Shown here piece after piece: positions 46,933 through 57,624 of a stretch of DNA of 64,000 nt. This DNA comes from Owenia fusiformis. Lineage: Eukaryota > Annelida > Polychaeta > Sabellida > Oweniidae. The notes below the pieces were generated by a model. It ran no database searches. It saw nothing but the letters and a program-made list of their open reading frames with translations, and was not told where the DNA came from. The position numbers and the translations under genes were made by a program. Location of the stretch: positions 10,913,375-10,977,374 of the forward strand of contig CAIIXF020000005.1 in assembly GCA_903813345.2 (NCBI GenBank), in the 5' to 3' direction. How positions within the stretch are numbered: the first letter of the stretch is position 1; each line of letters begins with the position of its first letter.

Positions 46933-49900
46933 CTGAAGACAAGGTTACAATATATTATGACGAGGACAACATAGAATTAAAAGTTTCGATACAAAAATTC
47001 CAGAATGAGAATTAAGATGAAAAATAAAAATAAAGTATAAACTGGCTCCTACCAATCCACATAGAGATGGGAAGGGTGTTACATGAGGTGGGTAAGCCCC
47101 TGCCCTGCTTCCCGTACAGATATCTGTAGCTGCTATGCCGCCAGAGGAATTGTTATTTGGCCAATACTGAGAGCAGACTGTGTTTTCCATGACATGAACA
47201 TTTGCTTCTTGTAGTAAAGGCCACGGGACATCTAGCTCACTCCCTAATAATTACATTTATTTTTTTACATTCATTCACTTATGTATGGTCTTAACCTAAA
47301 TTTTTGCCAATCGCCTTATTTACAATAATCACAATTTTTGTAACACGATGGAAGCGAATTGATTTTAGTTGATTTGAACTATTGAAATGCTTTCGTATAA
47401 AGCAATCTATATTTATTATGTCCTTATTACATTGCACCATGGCCAAAATAGTGTTAAAACACACACAGAGATATAATGCACTGTACTTACAGCCTAATTT
47501 TCCCCATCCTTGCACCCAACAGGGTGTACCGTCGGGGAATGCATTCGCATCTGAAGCCATTTCAATTATACCTATTAAGGTGTTTTCGAATTTTGCGTCT
47601 TCTTGCATGCGGATCAGAGCAACATTACCAACTAAAGTGTTGCTGTTGTAGTCAGGATTCTGAAAGATATGAAAGAGAATGTAAACTCTTTGGCGAAATT
47701 GGAGATCTTTCAGTGTTTTAACCAATTTAGTTTATGTATATAATTATAAAACTAGGATGACGAGCATTTTAGAAAATCACGAAGCATCTAAATTCTCTAG
47801 AAATCGAACGTTTGTTTCATTGATGGGCGACTGGTTTACACTTACGACAACTACAGTATCAATGTTACTCTTCTGTACATCAGTTTCATCATTTAGATCA
47901 CGAATTCCAAGAGTTACTTGCCAATCCCCAGCTTCAGTTATAGAACTAAAACCAAATGATATAAAAGCATTGCATATTAATAAGAATGAAACACAATTTC
48001 AGTTAAAATCATTAATGCTAACACAAAGTTAAATCAAAGTCATTTAAATGTTCCATCAACGGAGAGAAACGTAATACACTTACAATGCATCCATACATCT
48101 TGCTGAAGTTGCAATCCATCTTTGGTTCAGGAGAACACCAGCACATGTATTGGTCTCAGAATCTAGTTTATATTCTATGGATGCGATCCAGTTCCTCTCT
48201 ACCCCCAAAGATATATCTCCCTCTGTTATTGCGTGGGCTTGAAATATAAAATGGAGTCAAATTAGCAAATTGCCTCATTCGGCTAAAATAATTTCATTTC
48301 TTATGCAAATGATATTCTTTCGATAAAGTCACGTGATCTAATCCAAGCATTTGATTGGCGAATGTTGGTGTTTTCTTTTATTCGTCAGCATGTTTCAAAT
48401 TGACTCAAAGATTCTAGCAAGGAATAATTATAAGGGAGCAAAAGATCGAGAAAGAGCTTAATAGGGGTTCATAATAGACTAGATGCGAGTAGAAAAAAAT
48501 CTTGATTTAGGCCATTAAATATTCAAAATTCAGTCAAAGCGATGTTATATTTGAAATCTACATGTAAAAGTACATCTAGAAATATGGTTTCGAAAATTGT
48601 TTATCGAGTTTGAAAATTTAATTATTTTTGAAAGTGTGACTTCTAGTTCGGGTTGATTCTCCATATACCCCATGTTACAAAATCCCAAAAAGTGAAATAT
48701 CTTTTCTTGTATTGGTCAGATAACATTTTCATTAACTGGACATATTTTGATTTGCATAACTATTTGATACATAAGGGTTATATGAAAATTGAACCACTCA
48801 AACAGATGTAATTTAAGTTAAAGGGAACTTTCTACTATACCCGCCATGCTATCTGGCCCGAACTAGCCACCTGGTGGTGAAACTGGTAACTACCTACTCG
48901 CATCCGCATTATTCCAATCAATTATTCTACTTCTCTCATCCAAGGTAGAATACCAACAATGGTTTCACCAGAAAATGAAGAACGTTTACATGAAAATGGC
49001 AGAAAATTTGAATATTTAAGAAATGAAAAGCTGGCAACTTATTTAGGTTTAGGTAAGAAATTGAGGTGTTAATCATTCAATGATTCATGTTGATTCCATT
49101 TTAGTCATTCAATTTGTAAACTGGATTCTGAGACCAATACATGTGCTGGTGTTCTCCTGAACCAAAGATGGATTGCAACTTCAGCAAGATGTATGGATGC
49201 GTTGTAAGTGTATTACGTTTCTCTCCTGTGATGGATCATAAAATAAATAAATAAGTAATTGTAAAAAGTAATCGGACCTATTTTTCAATTTGAATTACTT
49301 CAATAAGACCTATTTAAAATAACAACCAGAAAATGATGAAAGTCGATAACTTGTGAAAGAAAAAAATTATTAAAATAGAACTCGAATGAAAAAAGCATTT
49401 AAAAATTATTATTTCTGATTTAGCAATTGAGGAATTAGCAAAAGTGGCCTCTACACTGTTTTCCATCATTCCAATTATATCCTTTCGAATTAAGTGTGTT
49501 CTAATGCAGTAAATTTTTATCAGTATTATATATTATTTGCTTGTGAATAAATTGGCTCCTTGGTCAGGTTGACACCTTCAAGCGAAATCTAAAAATATTG
49601 ATGAAAAATGGGCGTCGCAGTAAAATTAGGATTAAATCTTTTTTGGCTTTCGTGGCTAGTCTATGGATCTTTTCTTTTAATTCTTTCATTCGTTTTGTAA
49701 TGTTATACTTGGTACAATGTTCGCAAATCTGCTACAAGGAAAAACAAAGTCAAAAAAAATCATCAGTCATCAAAATGATATAAGTCAGTCATAAGGAGGA
49801 CAAATCCCCAAATCTTAAACTATGATATAACGCACGAAGAAACGTTTCCAACGACACTCATCGACATTTCAAAAACTAAAAATAAAAAACAGCAAAAATA

Positions 49901-50232
49901 ACTAAAATATCTAGGGCCACAAAGTCATTAATTTCAGAAACAAATCACAATGAACAGAAAATTGACTCAGTCTCTACCAAGGGATTTAATATTAGGATAG
50001 TTCATCTTCAGTTGACGCACTACTAACCGGCTTAAGCTATTAGACGGCAGACGTGACATTTGAAAAAGTTACATAAGGCAATTTATATTTATCTTCGACT
50101 TTCCATGGGGATTCAGCAGCCAAAACCTCTTGCATTAAGATGCAATATATTTCGATTCTTTTCAAAAAAGATGTCTTTATATACCTTACCTAGTGAAACA
50201 CATAGCAGAACTAGGATACATGGACTCATCAT
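46771..50232 (-). CDS. Secreted S1A serine protease homologue lacking the catalytic triad (6 exons, 262 aa)
   Basis: CDS (minus) is 50232-50190, 48237-48084, 47945-47846, 47659-47491, 47243-47083, 46932-46771, totalling 789 nt. Intron phases agree at every junction and all introns are GT-AG. Residues 1-17 form a signal peptide (MMSPCILVLLCVSLAHA). A predicted cut after Ala17 exposes ITEGD, which replaces the IVGG activation site with no propeptide Arg or Lys. Family landmarks are TCAGVLLNQRWIATSARC (46-62), NVALIRM (111-117), CWVQGWG (146-152), WDEGAPLSC (210-218) and VYTRISSYRSWI (244-255). The triad is lost: His57 is Arg61, Asp102 is Asn111, Ser195 is Glu212, and oxyanion Gly193 is Trp210. 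Asp194 is kept (Asp211). Cysteine pairs 42-58, 136-201 and 168-182 are kept. Cys191 is Pro208, leaving Cys237 unpaired. It is predicted to be a non-catalytic extracellular binding protein; partner unknown. The least certain boundary is the exon-5 donor (GTAACA). Confidence 0.88.
47083..47243 (-). CDS. Protease homologue exon 5
   Basis: 161 nt. Acceptor attattag, weak donor gtaaca. Encodes LLQEANVHVMENTVCSQYW and DICTGSRAGAYPPH. The phase-0 join gives Tyr206 at the specificity position 189 and Pro208 in place of Cys191. Confidence 0.8.
47491..47659 (-). CDS. Protease homologue exon 4 (Asp-loop)
   Basis: 169 nt, acceptor ctttcag, donor gtaagt. Starts NPDYNSNT (the usual HPxYN region). Carries Asn111 in place of catalytic Asp102 and ends after CWVQGWGKLG. 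Confidence 0.9.
47846..47945 (-). CDS. Protease homologue exon 3
   Basis: 100 nt, acceptor ggttttag, donor gtaagt. Encodes WQVTLGIRDLNDETDVQ and neighbours, equivalent to the W-x-V-x-L-G strand region of S1A proteases. Confidence 0.85.
48084..48237 (-). CDS. Protease homologue exon 2 (mature N-terminus and His-loop)
   Basis: 154 nt between acceptor ttcaag and donor gtaagt, with Arg61 at the catalytic His position. Most of this exon and its donor are duplicated in inverse orientation at 49117-49236. Confidence 0.9.
48238..50189 (-). other. Intron 1 of the protease homologue
   Basis: 1952 bases. Holds the inverted exon-2 copy (49117-49236), a CTCF-like core (gccacctggtgg, 48866-48877) and otherwise AT-rich sequence. 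A short plus-strand ORF (48959-49050, MVSPENEERLHENGRKFEY...) ends at a gtaag and could be a chance exon-like frame. Confidence 0.7.
49117..49236 (+). pseudogene. Inverted partial copy of protease-homologue exon 2
   Basis: About 120 bases match the complement of 48050-48170 with only a few differences. They cover the codons for LDSETNTCAGVLLNQRW onward, the Arg-substituted loop, the donor gtaagt and about 30 bases of intron 2. The first third of exon 2 and its acceptor are absent, so this copy cannot be spliced as an exon. It lies inside intron 1 of the parent gene, in the opposite orientation. Confidence 0.85.
50190..50232 (-). CDS. Protease homologue exon 1 (signal peptide)
   Basis: 43 nt, two consecutive ATGs, ends in phase 1 before a strong donor (ctag then gtaagg). 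Encodes residues 1-14 plus the first base of Ala15. Confidence 0.8.
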
Positions 50233-50426
50233 TTCGATAAAGTGATCTCGCCCCGAACTCAGAAAACACACCTACTGACTAAACACAATATCAACAGCTT
50301 TTCTATCAATCGTTATCGTAAAATAGCCTTAAAATAGTATATTTATGGCATAACCTTAACCTACATTTGATCAAATTGCTAAATAGTTGTTTAAGCATTT
50401 GAAAAACATCTGACTGTTCCCTTCTT

Positions 50427-50738
50427 TCAAAATATGTGGTTTCCCACCAAAGTCCTCCAAATTTTCACATAGAAGGTCAGTCTTGGGGACCAACTTTGAT
50501 TTGCATCATTATGCATGTTCCCAGACAATAGATGGTATCTTGTAGTTACGCATTCCAGGACATATCCATGTAACGTATGCCTAGCAGACTTGACTGAATG
50601 CAACACTTTCTGACTTGCTTTCATTAGATTACCGATATCCCGATAGATATCTAATATCCGGTAGACAGTTTGATATGAACATGATTCGATTGAACTCATA
50701 TGTCTAAATCCCATTGATGGGTTTAGTTGCGAACACAA
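50427..50738 (-). pseudogene. Transposase-like helix-turn-helix fragment
   Basis: A 103-residue open frame includes SYQTVYRILDIYRDIGNLMK and, further on, LHGYVLECVTTRYHLL. By eye this fits the pattern of paired-like HTH domains of Tc1/mariner transposases (S-x-x-T-V-x-R-I-L-x-x-[FY]-x-x-T-G-x followed by L-x-x-x-V-L-x-x-V). There is no catalytic part nearby and no terminal repeat was found. It lies just upstream of the protease-homologue start codon, so it may fall in the promoter or a 5' UTR intron. Confidence 0.4.
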
Positions 50739-52197
50739 TAATTAATCTAGCTAGAGGATAATCTGCCTGACATATATGTAGGTTGATGGCTGAGACAACA
50801 AACTTATGGATCGTCGTTTGGTCAAATCAAACTTTTTGAGATGGTCTCGATTTGAATAATTTTATTTGCATGTGTCCTCCGCCTGTTGTATGATTGTTTT
50901 GTTCCCAAGGTCGACCTACTACTTTTATTTTGGCATTGTGTTCAAAACAAAACTATATATATGGGCTAAGATCGTTTTTTCTCTGATTAACTTGAACTAG
51001 AGGTAATATATAAGCGCCATGTCTAAATTAAATTGCTTAAGACATTAGTGATCACTGCATATTAACTAAACCACAACCTCGTTATGACATGTATGAGAAG
51101 GGTTCACTAAGTAGTGACACTCGGTTACCTTGAACATGGAAATGCGGATTTGTATAATAAGTTGAGAGTATACCATGGCTTGTCGACTGCGGGGAAGCGA
51201 TTTACAATAGCAATTTAACAAGTGAAAGGTATATGTACGTTGACAGGCATAATATTCTCATGAAATCGATATAACAACACTATTTATCATATATGATGAC
51301 GTTTCAAAAAATCGACATACAATAGTATAGTTTCCATATAGCTTTTGAAATCTAGCTAAATCTCGTTTTTCGTGAGATTTTAAGAGACTTGCATATTAGA
51401 CCTCTAATGACTTACATTACCTCCTTTTAAATGGCATATTTGAATTCAGTGAAATGTTTTCTCCTACAATAGCTTTGATTTGCATAGTTATGTAATTTGA
51501 ATAATTTTCTATGACAATTTAAAAAAAACTGCCAAATGTCCATAGATGCAATGCTAGAATTCTTTAAAACCTTGGATTATTTGTATGTCAATCAACATTT
51601 GCATGTTTAATCACAACATGTACATAAACAGGGTCATCATGTGGTATATCATTCAAGTTTTATACAGATTCAACGAACACACTTTGATAAACCATGAAAT
51701 TAAGCCACTTATCCAAGATTTTAGCATGTAAGTGAATGGAACTCTAGCCCAAGTTAAAAGCTGAATAAAAGATGGCAGCACTAGATTTCATTGATTTTTC
51801 TGCTATTTAGAAACTATCCTATTGCTTGGTACCTGTTATTACAGGAATTGTTGTTTACGAACATTTTGACAAAAAAAGCTTCGAACCGAAAGATATGTGC
51901 CTTTGTAACACCTAAAAATTCTTCTTTCTGAAGCTTTCTTGTCAAAATGCTTAGTATAAACTAAACAATCAGACCTGCTTGGTACATTAGCTCTAACCAT
52001 TATCTTTTACAATAACCCCCGGAGCTAAAAAAAATTTGCCCTCAACACATTTTTGCTCCGACTATAGAAATAATGGTTACAAAGAATGAAACTTATGTGA
52101 ACTATTTATGGAATATAGGTTAATCAAAAATGCATTGAGATATAGGAGAGAACTTTGTACATGTTAAGTAGCAACACATATTCATCCATCTACTCAC
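50739..52197. other. Non-coding stretch upstream of the protease homologue
   Basis: AT-rich, no repeat ends recognised, no ORF of note. Might be a 5' UTR intron if transcription begins near 52250. Confidence 0.35.
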
Positions 52198-52390
52198 CAA
52201 CGAAGAAGTCCCAAAATCATCCACTGTCACCGCTAGTTTTATGATTATACTCAGCGATCGAATTACTTTCAACGGAACTAATTAAATCTGGAATTTGAAT
52301 ATCCCGGGGAAATCCCTTTGTTATCTGATTGGCCGTTCGAAAACGAAACGATCCGAAACGAGACTGATTTAGTGACGTCATGGGAATTCC
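52198..52390 (-). promoter_or_regulatory. Candidate promoter/enhancer: kappaB, NF-Y, ISRE and CRE-like sites, plus a donor
   Basis: In 85 bases: ggggaaatccc at 52306-52316 (complement gggatttccc, full NF-kappaB consensus); ctgattggcc at 52326-52334 (an inverted CCAAT/NF-Y site); gaaaacgaaac at 52339-52349 (IRF/ISRE core GAAANNGAAAC); tgacgtca at 52373-52380 (CRE); gggaattcc at 52382-52390 (kappaB-like). The CCAAT box points toward the minus strand. About 130 bases beyond it the minus strand has a strong donor (gttg then gtgagt, 52192-52197). This could define a first exon ending at 52198, containing an ATG (MILGLLR). A link to the protease homologue 2 kb away is plausible but not shown. Confidence 0.4.
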
Positions 52391-54000
52391 GTGAATGGCA
52401 GCGTTCTTTTAAATTGTACTTTCTGACAGACTTGCAGTCTTGCGAAAATACTATTACACGTCGCACGAAACTGGGGACAATAAGCGTAACATTATGGCGT
52501 CAAAAAACAAGACAAAGCAATGAGCACCATATGGCGCAAACTGCCTTACAACGTCAAAAACGACAAGCGTCATTTTTTTGTAAAAATTAGTCAACCTAAA
52601 AATAAGATACTTTATCCTTATCTAATCATGACAAAATTCAAAGGGTAGCAAGATTTCGAGGACAATATTTCTAAAAGGTTTTTGAATTTTGAAAAACAGT
52701 CAAGAAATCCACTTGGGGCGTTGGTAAAAATTGATATGTATGGAATTTGTGGTAAAAATTCGATGCGTCACATTTTTTTCAAGTCTCGAAAACCAGCTCT
52801 TATATTAATATTATTTGCAAAATAAACAAACTGGTCATTGTTTTGTAAATTTTGCCATGACAATATTGTGCAATTTTTCTTTCAAATCAAACTCAAATTA
52901 GAAGGTTAAATGAAGGTAAACTCATTGCTCGTCCCATTCCCCTTCAAAATCTTACACAATTTTGAAAAATTAAAAGCGTTCATAGAGATAATTTGAACTG
53001 TAGCCGTTAATCAATTGTGACGTCATAAATGAACATGTTCCATTGAATTAATTGTGAAATTATAGGGGGATTTTGATCATTATTTCAAAAGTTATCCCAA
53101 TTTTAACGAGCCCTGTAAGCGTAAAGTGTTACGTCTTACAGCGTATTTGACGATGTCGGTATATATTTAACTTTAAAAAAATGTTGGATCCCATCAAAAT
53201 TTTGACGGAAGAATAATTCACTGAAATGCGAATAAAAATTACTTTAAAACAATATATAAAACACATAGTTAGCTTTTAAAATAGGGCAGAGATTAACGCT
53301 CAAAGCTGAGATCAGCCCGTATTTCCCGAATTGTCCCCAGGTCCGTGCACGTCATGTATGCATTTAGAATAGTCCAAAGAGATAGATAGGATCTGTATAA
53401 ACTATTAACTAAAAAGAAAAAAGTGTCGTCATCGATTGTCTAGAGAGTATTCCTATGTTCACTGGCATATTTACGTTTCAGGGGAAAACATTGAAGCAAC
53501 TCAAAAATAGATTCATTTAATCATTAGATGAACCAAAATCATGAATGTTACTCGTTGGCTATAGTTGCCAATAATGTTTGCTTCAGCAACTTCTTGAAAA
53601 ATCTTTGTAAAAAATTACTTTGATAAAAAACAACAACAACCACATGTTACTCGTATGTACCATAGGAAGAGTTTGTCGATTTACAATTATTTTTACAAAG
53701 GTGGCATGCTATCATAGATTGTAAATATTTTCTTATAAGTTGTTCATTCCCACTGTACTTACAGAAATTTGGGGAAAACAGTCAAATTTGTTTCAATAAG
53801 TTTGAAGGGATTTGAGATAATATTCCTAAGATAGACTCTTCAAATCTAGTTTTGGGATTGCATGTTCATCACATTTGACCATAAGTGTGAAACTTGAAGT
53901 AAATACAGAATTACTGGTTGACCATGAGTCTCTCAAAGTCACCATAAATAATAAATATATCTTCACACATGATATATCACGTTCCAACCAATATATAATG
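52391..54000. other. Non-coding stretch, nothing firm recognised
   Basis: The plus ORF at 52318-52590 overlaps the regulatory cluster and has no recognisable domain. The remainder is AT-rich. Confidence 0.4.
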
Positions 54001-54002
54001 TA

Positions 54003-54541
54003 CAGGGTGTAACATATGTATATACCCCCCTTAAATTCATATGTATCCTATCATGTTATATATCATTTTGTTCCTTATTGAAAATTACATAATACTGCAA
54101 AAATTCAGAATCCAGTGGTGTCTCTGAAAAATAAACATTGTATCAAAGAATGTGGGTGTGGATCATTTAGAGGGGAATTTCTGGTCAGTTCAAGGGCAAT
54201 TTATTGGAAATTTAGTTTCCAAATTGCACATTTCTACCAGTTAATTGTCATTATGGCAGACCGCACGTGTGTCAGTTATACACAAAGATGTATAGATGAG
54301 ATTCATGCAGTGGCCTACTAGCAGGCTTATGGGGAGGCCAGGGGACCTGGTGCGACCTTGATCACGAAAAATGGCTAGCAGTGAATAGACCAGCGGACCA
54401 CCCTGTACATACTATGGATTTAATATTTTACAACAGATGAACGGCTATTTCTAGAATCACTGAAATATGTTGTGGATGGTTTTTATACAGTCATATTTTT
54501 TAACTCTTAAATGAGAAAAAATTAGTTTTCGGGACACCCTG
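54003..54541 (+). mobile_element. Mariner-type relic with two right ends
   Basis: The left end TA-cagggtgtaacat lies at 54001-54015. Two right-end-like sequences follow: ccaccctg-TA at 54398-54407 and gggacaccctg-TA at 54531-54543. Either the element spans 54003-54541 with a second end inside, or two elements abut. The plus frame CVSYTQRCIDEIHAVAY near 54270-54318 may be a decayed transposase C-terminus. No intact ORF. Confidence 0.5.
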
Positions 54542-54543
54542 TA

Positions 54544-55328
54544 TCAGATGTTTGATTATGTATAACGGGACACTACAAGCACATCAGTATTCGATGAGAC
54601 ATGTAAGGACTCTATTTTAAAACCGTTTCGTGTATTGTATATCAGGTTTTTGATTTTGAATATTCACCTCAGCATGGAATACTCAATTGACTCGATCGAT
54701 TGACTCATGGAGACCTTATTCACGGTGTCCAACCCAAACGCTCTTACATGCACCACGGTCGACGGAGCGTTTCATTCACGCGGAAACGCAGCGGAGTGAA
54801 ATAGATGTAATGCCAACATGTGCGCTGAAACATAAAGCTATTGACAAAAAACAACAAAAAGTTTATATGTGAATTAATCTTTCTTCTTTTGATACCAAGG
54901 GATACAATAGATCTTTCCTTTCTTGTCCTGAGAGGGAAATAGTCAAGATAATCCTAAACATATCAAGACTAGTACAGCAGCGTTTCCAGTTCACTGTGTT
55001 AACAAGATCGCAGCGTTTCTTGAATATGAGAATGCCATCATTTTTAAGACTGGATTTTCGGTCATCAAATCACAATTACGATAATGTATGGTATGTTTAA
55101 ACTTTGGAATTTGACCAAAATATACCTGATGCTTTGATCTTGACTCAACTAATCACATGTCTCGGCAAAGGGGAGCTTGATCTGTAGAATGACAAACACT
55201 TTTATGACTTTTGATAACTATACTGCTTCGTACAGCTCTTCCTATTTGCTTCAAACGCCATCAACCAGCCAAGTACAACATGAATATCACGCCCATCGAA
55301 TGGTATACTCGAAATAAGTAACACATAC
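54544..55328. other. Non-coding stretch
   Basis: Slightly CpG-enriched around 54720-54800 (acggtcgacggagcgttt, acgcggaaacgcagcg). No gene recognised. Confidence 0.35.
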
Positions 55329-55384
55329 CTCTTGTACCCATTATTGGGGAAATCGTCAGACGGCTCATCATTCGCACCCGCCAT
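55329..55384 (-). CDS. Candidate first coding exon (MAGANDEPSDDFPNNGYK)
   Basis: On the minus strand aggaaaaATGGCGGGTGCG provides a strong start with A at -3 and the YY1-like ATGGCGG. It encodes 18 acidic, polar residues and two further bases before the donor gtatgt (55323-55328), phase 2. The upstream frame is also open to 55462, but with a less favoured start. Upstream bases contain CpGs (cacgacgtagcg). No downstream exon was recognised between here and 52 kb. It could belong to a gene whose remaining exons lie beyond large introns. Confidence 0.35.
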
Positions 55385-55605
55385 TTTTCCTACTCCGGAA
55401 CGTTTCAGTAATGAAACGCTACGTCGTGCATGTGTGACAACCCCAACAATTTTAGTCACCATTCTTTGCCACTATTAAGTAGTGTCAGTTCAATGTCTCG
55501 TCATTGTTGGGTTTCACTTAATGTTGTTTAAATGCTTACATGTATGTTTAGGTTGATACTTTCCACTAAAGTGTCATATTTCAGTGATTTGTAGGCGAGT
55601 GGTGG
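55385..55605. other. Putative upstream region of the 55384 start
   Basis: Moderately CpG-rich near 55390-55440, then AT-rich. No TATA box is clear. Confidence 0.25.
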
Positions 55606-57376
55606 AAAGGAGTTGGGTAAACAAGGCCATTTTAAGCCCCACCTGATTTTCAAGTTTTCTCTTTATTTTATTAATCTATGTGATATATGTGTTTCAAAAA
55701 TGTATGAAAATTTAGGTCAAGGTCATATTCCCCAGGTCAAGGTCAAATTAAAAAATTCATTATTTTCTACCAAAATATACCTTTTTGGTTAAAATATCAC
55801 AAATATCTGTAGGAATTTAGTCTCATAGAGGTTGGAATTACAATATATAGTAAATTGGCAATTTGCCAATAATGAGATATTTATATTAATATATTCCGCC
55901 CTTCCCACGCAACACTGAAAGAGAACAAAAGTACCTAAAATAATGAAAATACTTTATTTTTTTTAATTCATTTAAATTCAGAATGTACATTTCATGATTT
56001 TCCTCTGCCAATATCATATTTTCCCTCAGGATAAAATTCATATTCCATCCCTCCCATTATATAACCTCTATGTATTCAATAGCAATATCACCCAATTCAA
56101 TATCGCCCAAATATGACCCAGATAATGTCCTAATATCATAGCAACATCAACCAATTGTCAATCAAATGTCACTCTATATCAATCCAAAATAACCCAAGTA
56201 TTGGCCTCATATTATTTAGGTAACAGTCCAATATCAACCCTCTTATTTACCAAATATCACCCAATTATTCTGATTGTAATAATATCCCACTGTAAATCCA
56301 ATATCAGCCAAATATGAGCCAAATAATGGACCCAATATGATAGCGATATCACCCCAATATCAATCCAATATCACCCAAATATTGGCCCAATGTGATAGCA
56401 ATATCACCCAAATATCAAGCAAATATTGGCCCAATATCAATCCAATATCACCCAAATATTAGCCCAATATTATAGCAATATCACCCAAATATAAGCCCAA
56501 TTCGATAGCAATTTCTGACAAATATCAATCCAATATTAACTTTATATCTGCCCAATTACCAACATATTGCCATTACATAAGCAATATCAAAAAATATAAG
56601 TTCTGATATCAACCTAATATCACAACAATCTCCTCCCAAATCAAGCTTATATTACCTCAATATCACTTCTATTATTAGTTGCAATAGTCTTGACTTGTGA
56701 AGCTAAATCTTCTGTAACCTTTCTCCGTTTTCTAGGAGAATTTACCTGCTTCCTACATATGCAGCATGAATAGCATTTGGCCATTTTGAATAATCAACTA
56801 AAATGGCAGGCAAAATTTTCTATAAAGTTCTAAAATTCACATCGAGCATAATAAGTCTCCATCAAAATTATTCTTTGTATGCAACAATATAACATTTATG
56901 TAACTAAAGAAGCACTTATTAGAGTGGAGCCTTGTTATGCTCTATGTGAAAACACTCAAAGGATTACTACCTCCAGTGAATAAAAATGTCACCCAGACTC
57001 AGCATGAAATGTCCTTTCAAAGCTTTACTTACCTCTAAACTGTACATATTGTTTAAATCAATTGTATGTATGGATCAAATAAATATATATTTACATAATC
57101 CTGGACAGATAAATCAAAAACATTCATTCATAGCTGAGTAAATTGGAATTCATCAAGAGGGTTGTAAAATATGTGAATTTTTTTCCTTCTGGCCCCCACC
57201 CTCTTTGAAGGTCTCCAGACACCGTAACAATTTTTTCTAAATTTTTTTAAAAATACTACCCAAAAATATAGACTTCAATCTATGCATTTCTGATGTTTTT
57301 TTCTCCTATTCTTAAAAAAAGTTTTTTCACACTTCAATTGGGGCACTCTCTGTTGCTAGTTTACCCAACTCCTTTT
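55606..57376. mobile_element. Repeat block bounded by short inverted ends
   Basis: aaaggagttgggtaaac at 55606-55622 is the inverse of gtttacccaactccttt at 57359-57375. Between them lies the 55990-56670 minisatellite. aggtcaaggtcatatt occurs near 55723-55738 and gggtcaaggtcatatt near 57409-57424, just beyond the right end, in the same orientation. The short inverted ends may mark a transposon, but 17 bp without a duplication is weak evidence. Confidence 0.3.
55990..56670. repeat. Minisatellite of caatatcacccaa-type units
   Basis: About 20- to 45-base units such as ccaatatcacccaaatattg, gcccaatatgatagcaatat and caatccaatat repeat across 680 bases and decay toward both ends. The strand is C-poor in T-rich context, with a strong TATC/CCAA rhythm and no ORF of note. 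Confidence 0.8.
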
Positions 57377-57624
57377 CAAATATTTCTACTTTCACTTCCG
57401 GTTCACCGGGTCAAGGTCATATTGCCGATAAAACTTTGTCATTTGTTTTTCTTAGGAAATTCACCCTGTTAACTATGTTTTATCGCTAATCTAGTAAGAT
57501 ATTCACATAAAAGGTAATATTTGCTTTCAAACGGTAGTTTACACTTGGTAAATGGTCCCGTATTGGCGAAGTTATGGCTATAAATCTAAATTTATATTAG
57601 TCTATTTTTAGGCTGTCGTCCTTG
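57377..57624. other. Non-coding stretch
   Basis: Contains the gggtcaaggtcatatt word at 57409-57424. No gene. Confidence 0.35.

Noticed and set aside
52318-52590. 90-residue plus ORF over the regulatory cluster
   Set aside because: No recognisable domain; its composition follows the unusual base content there. The regulatory-motif reading explains more.
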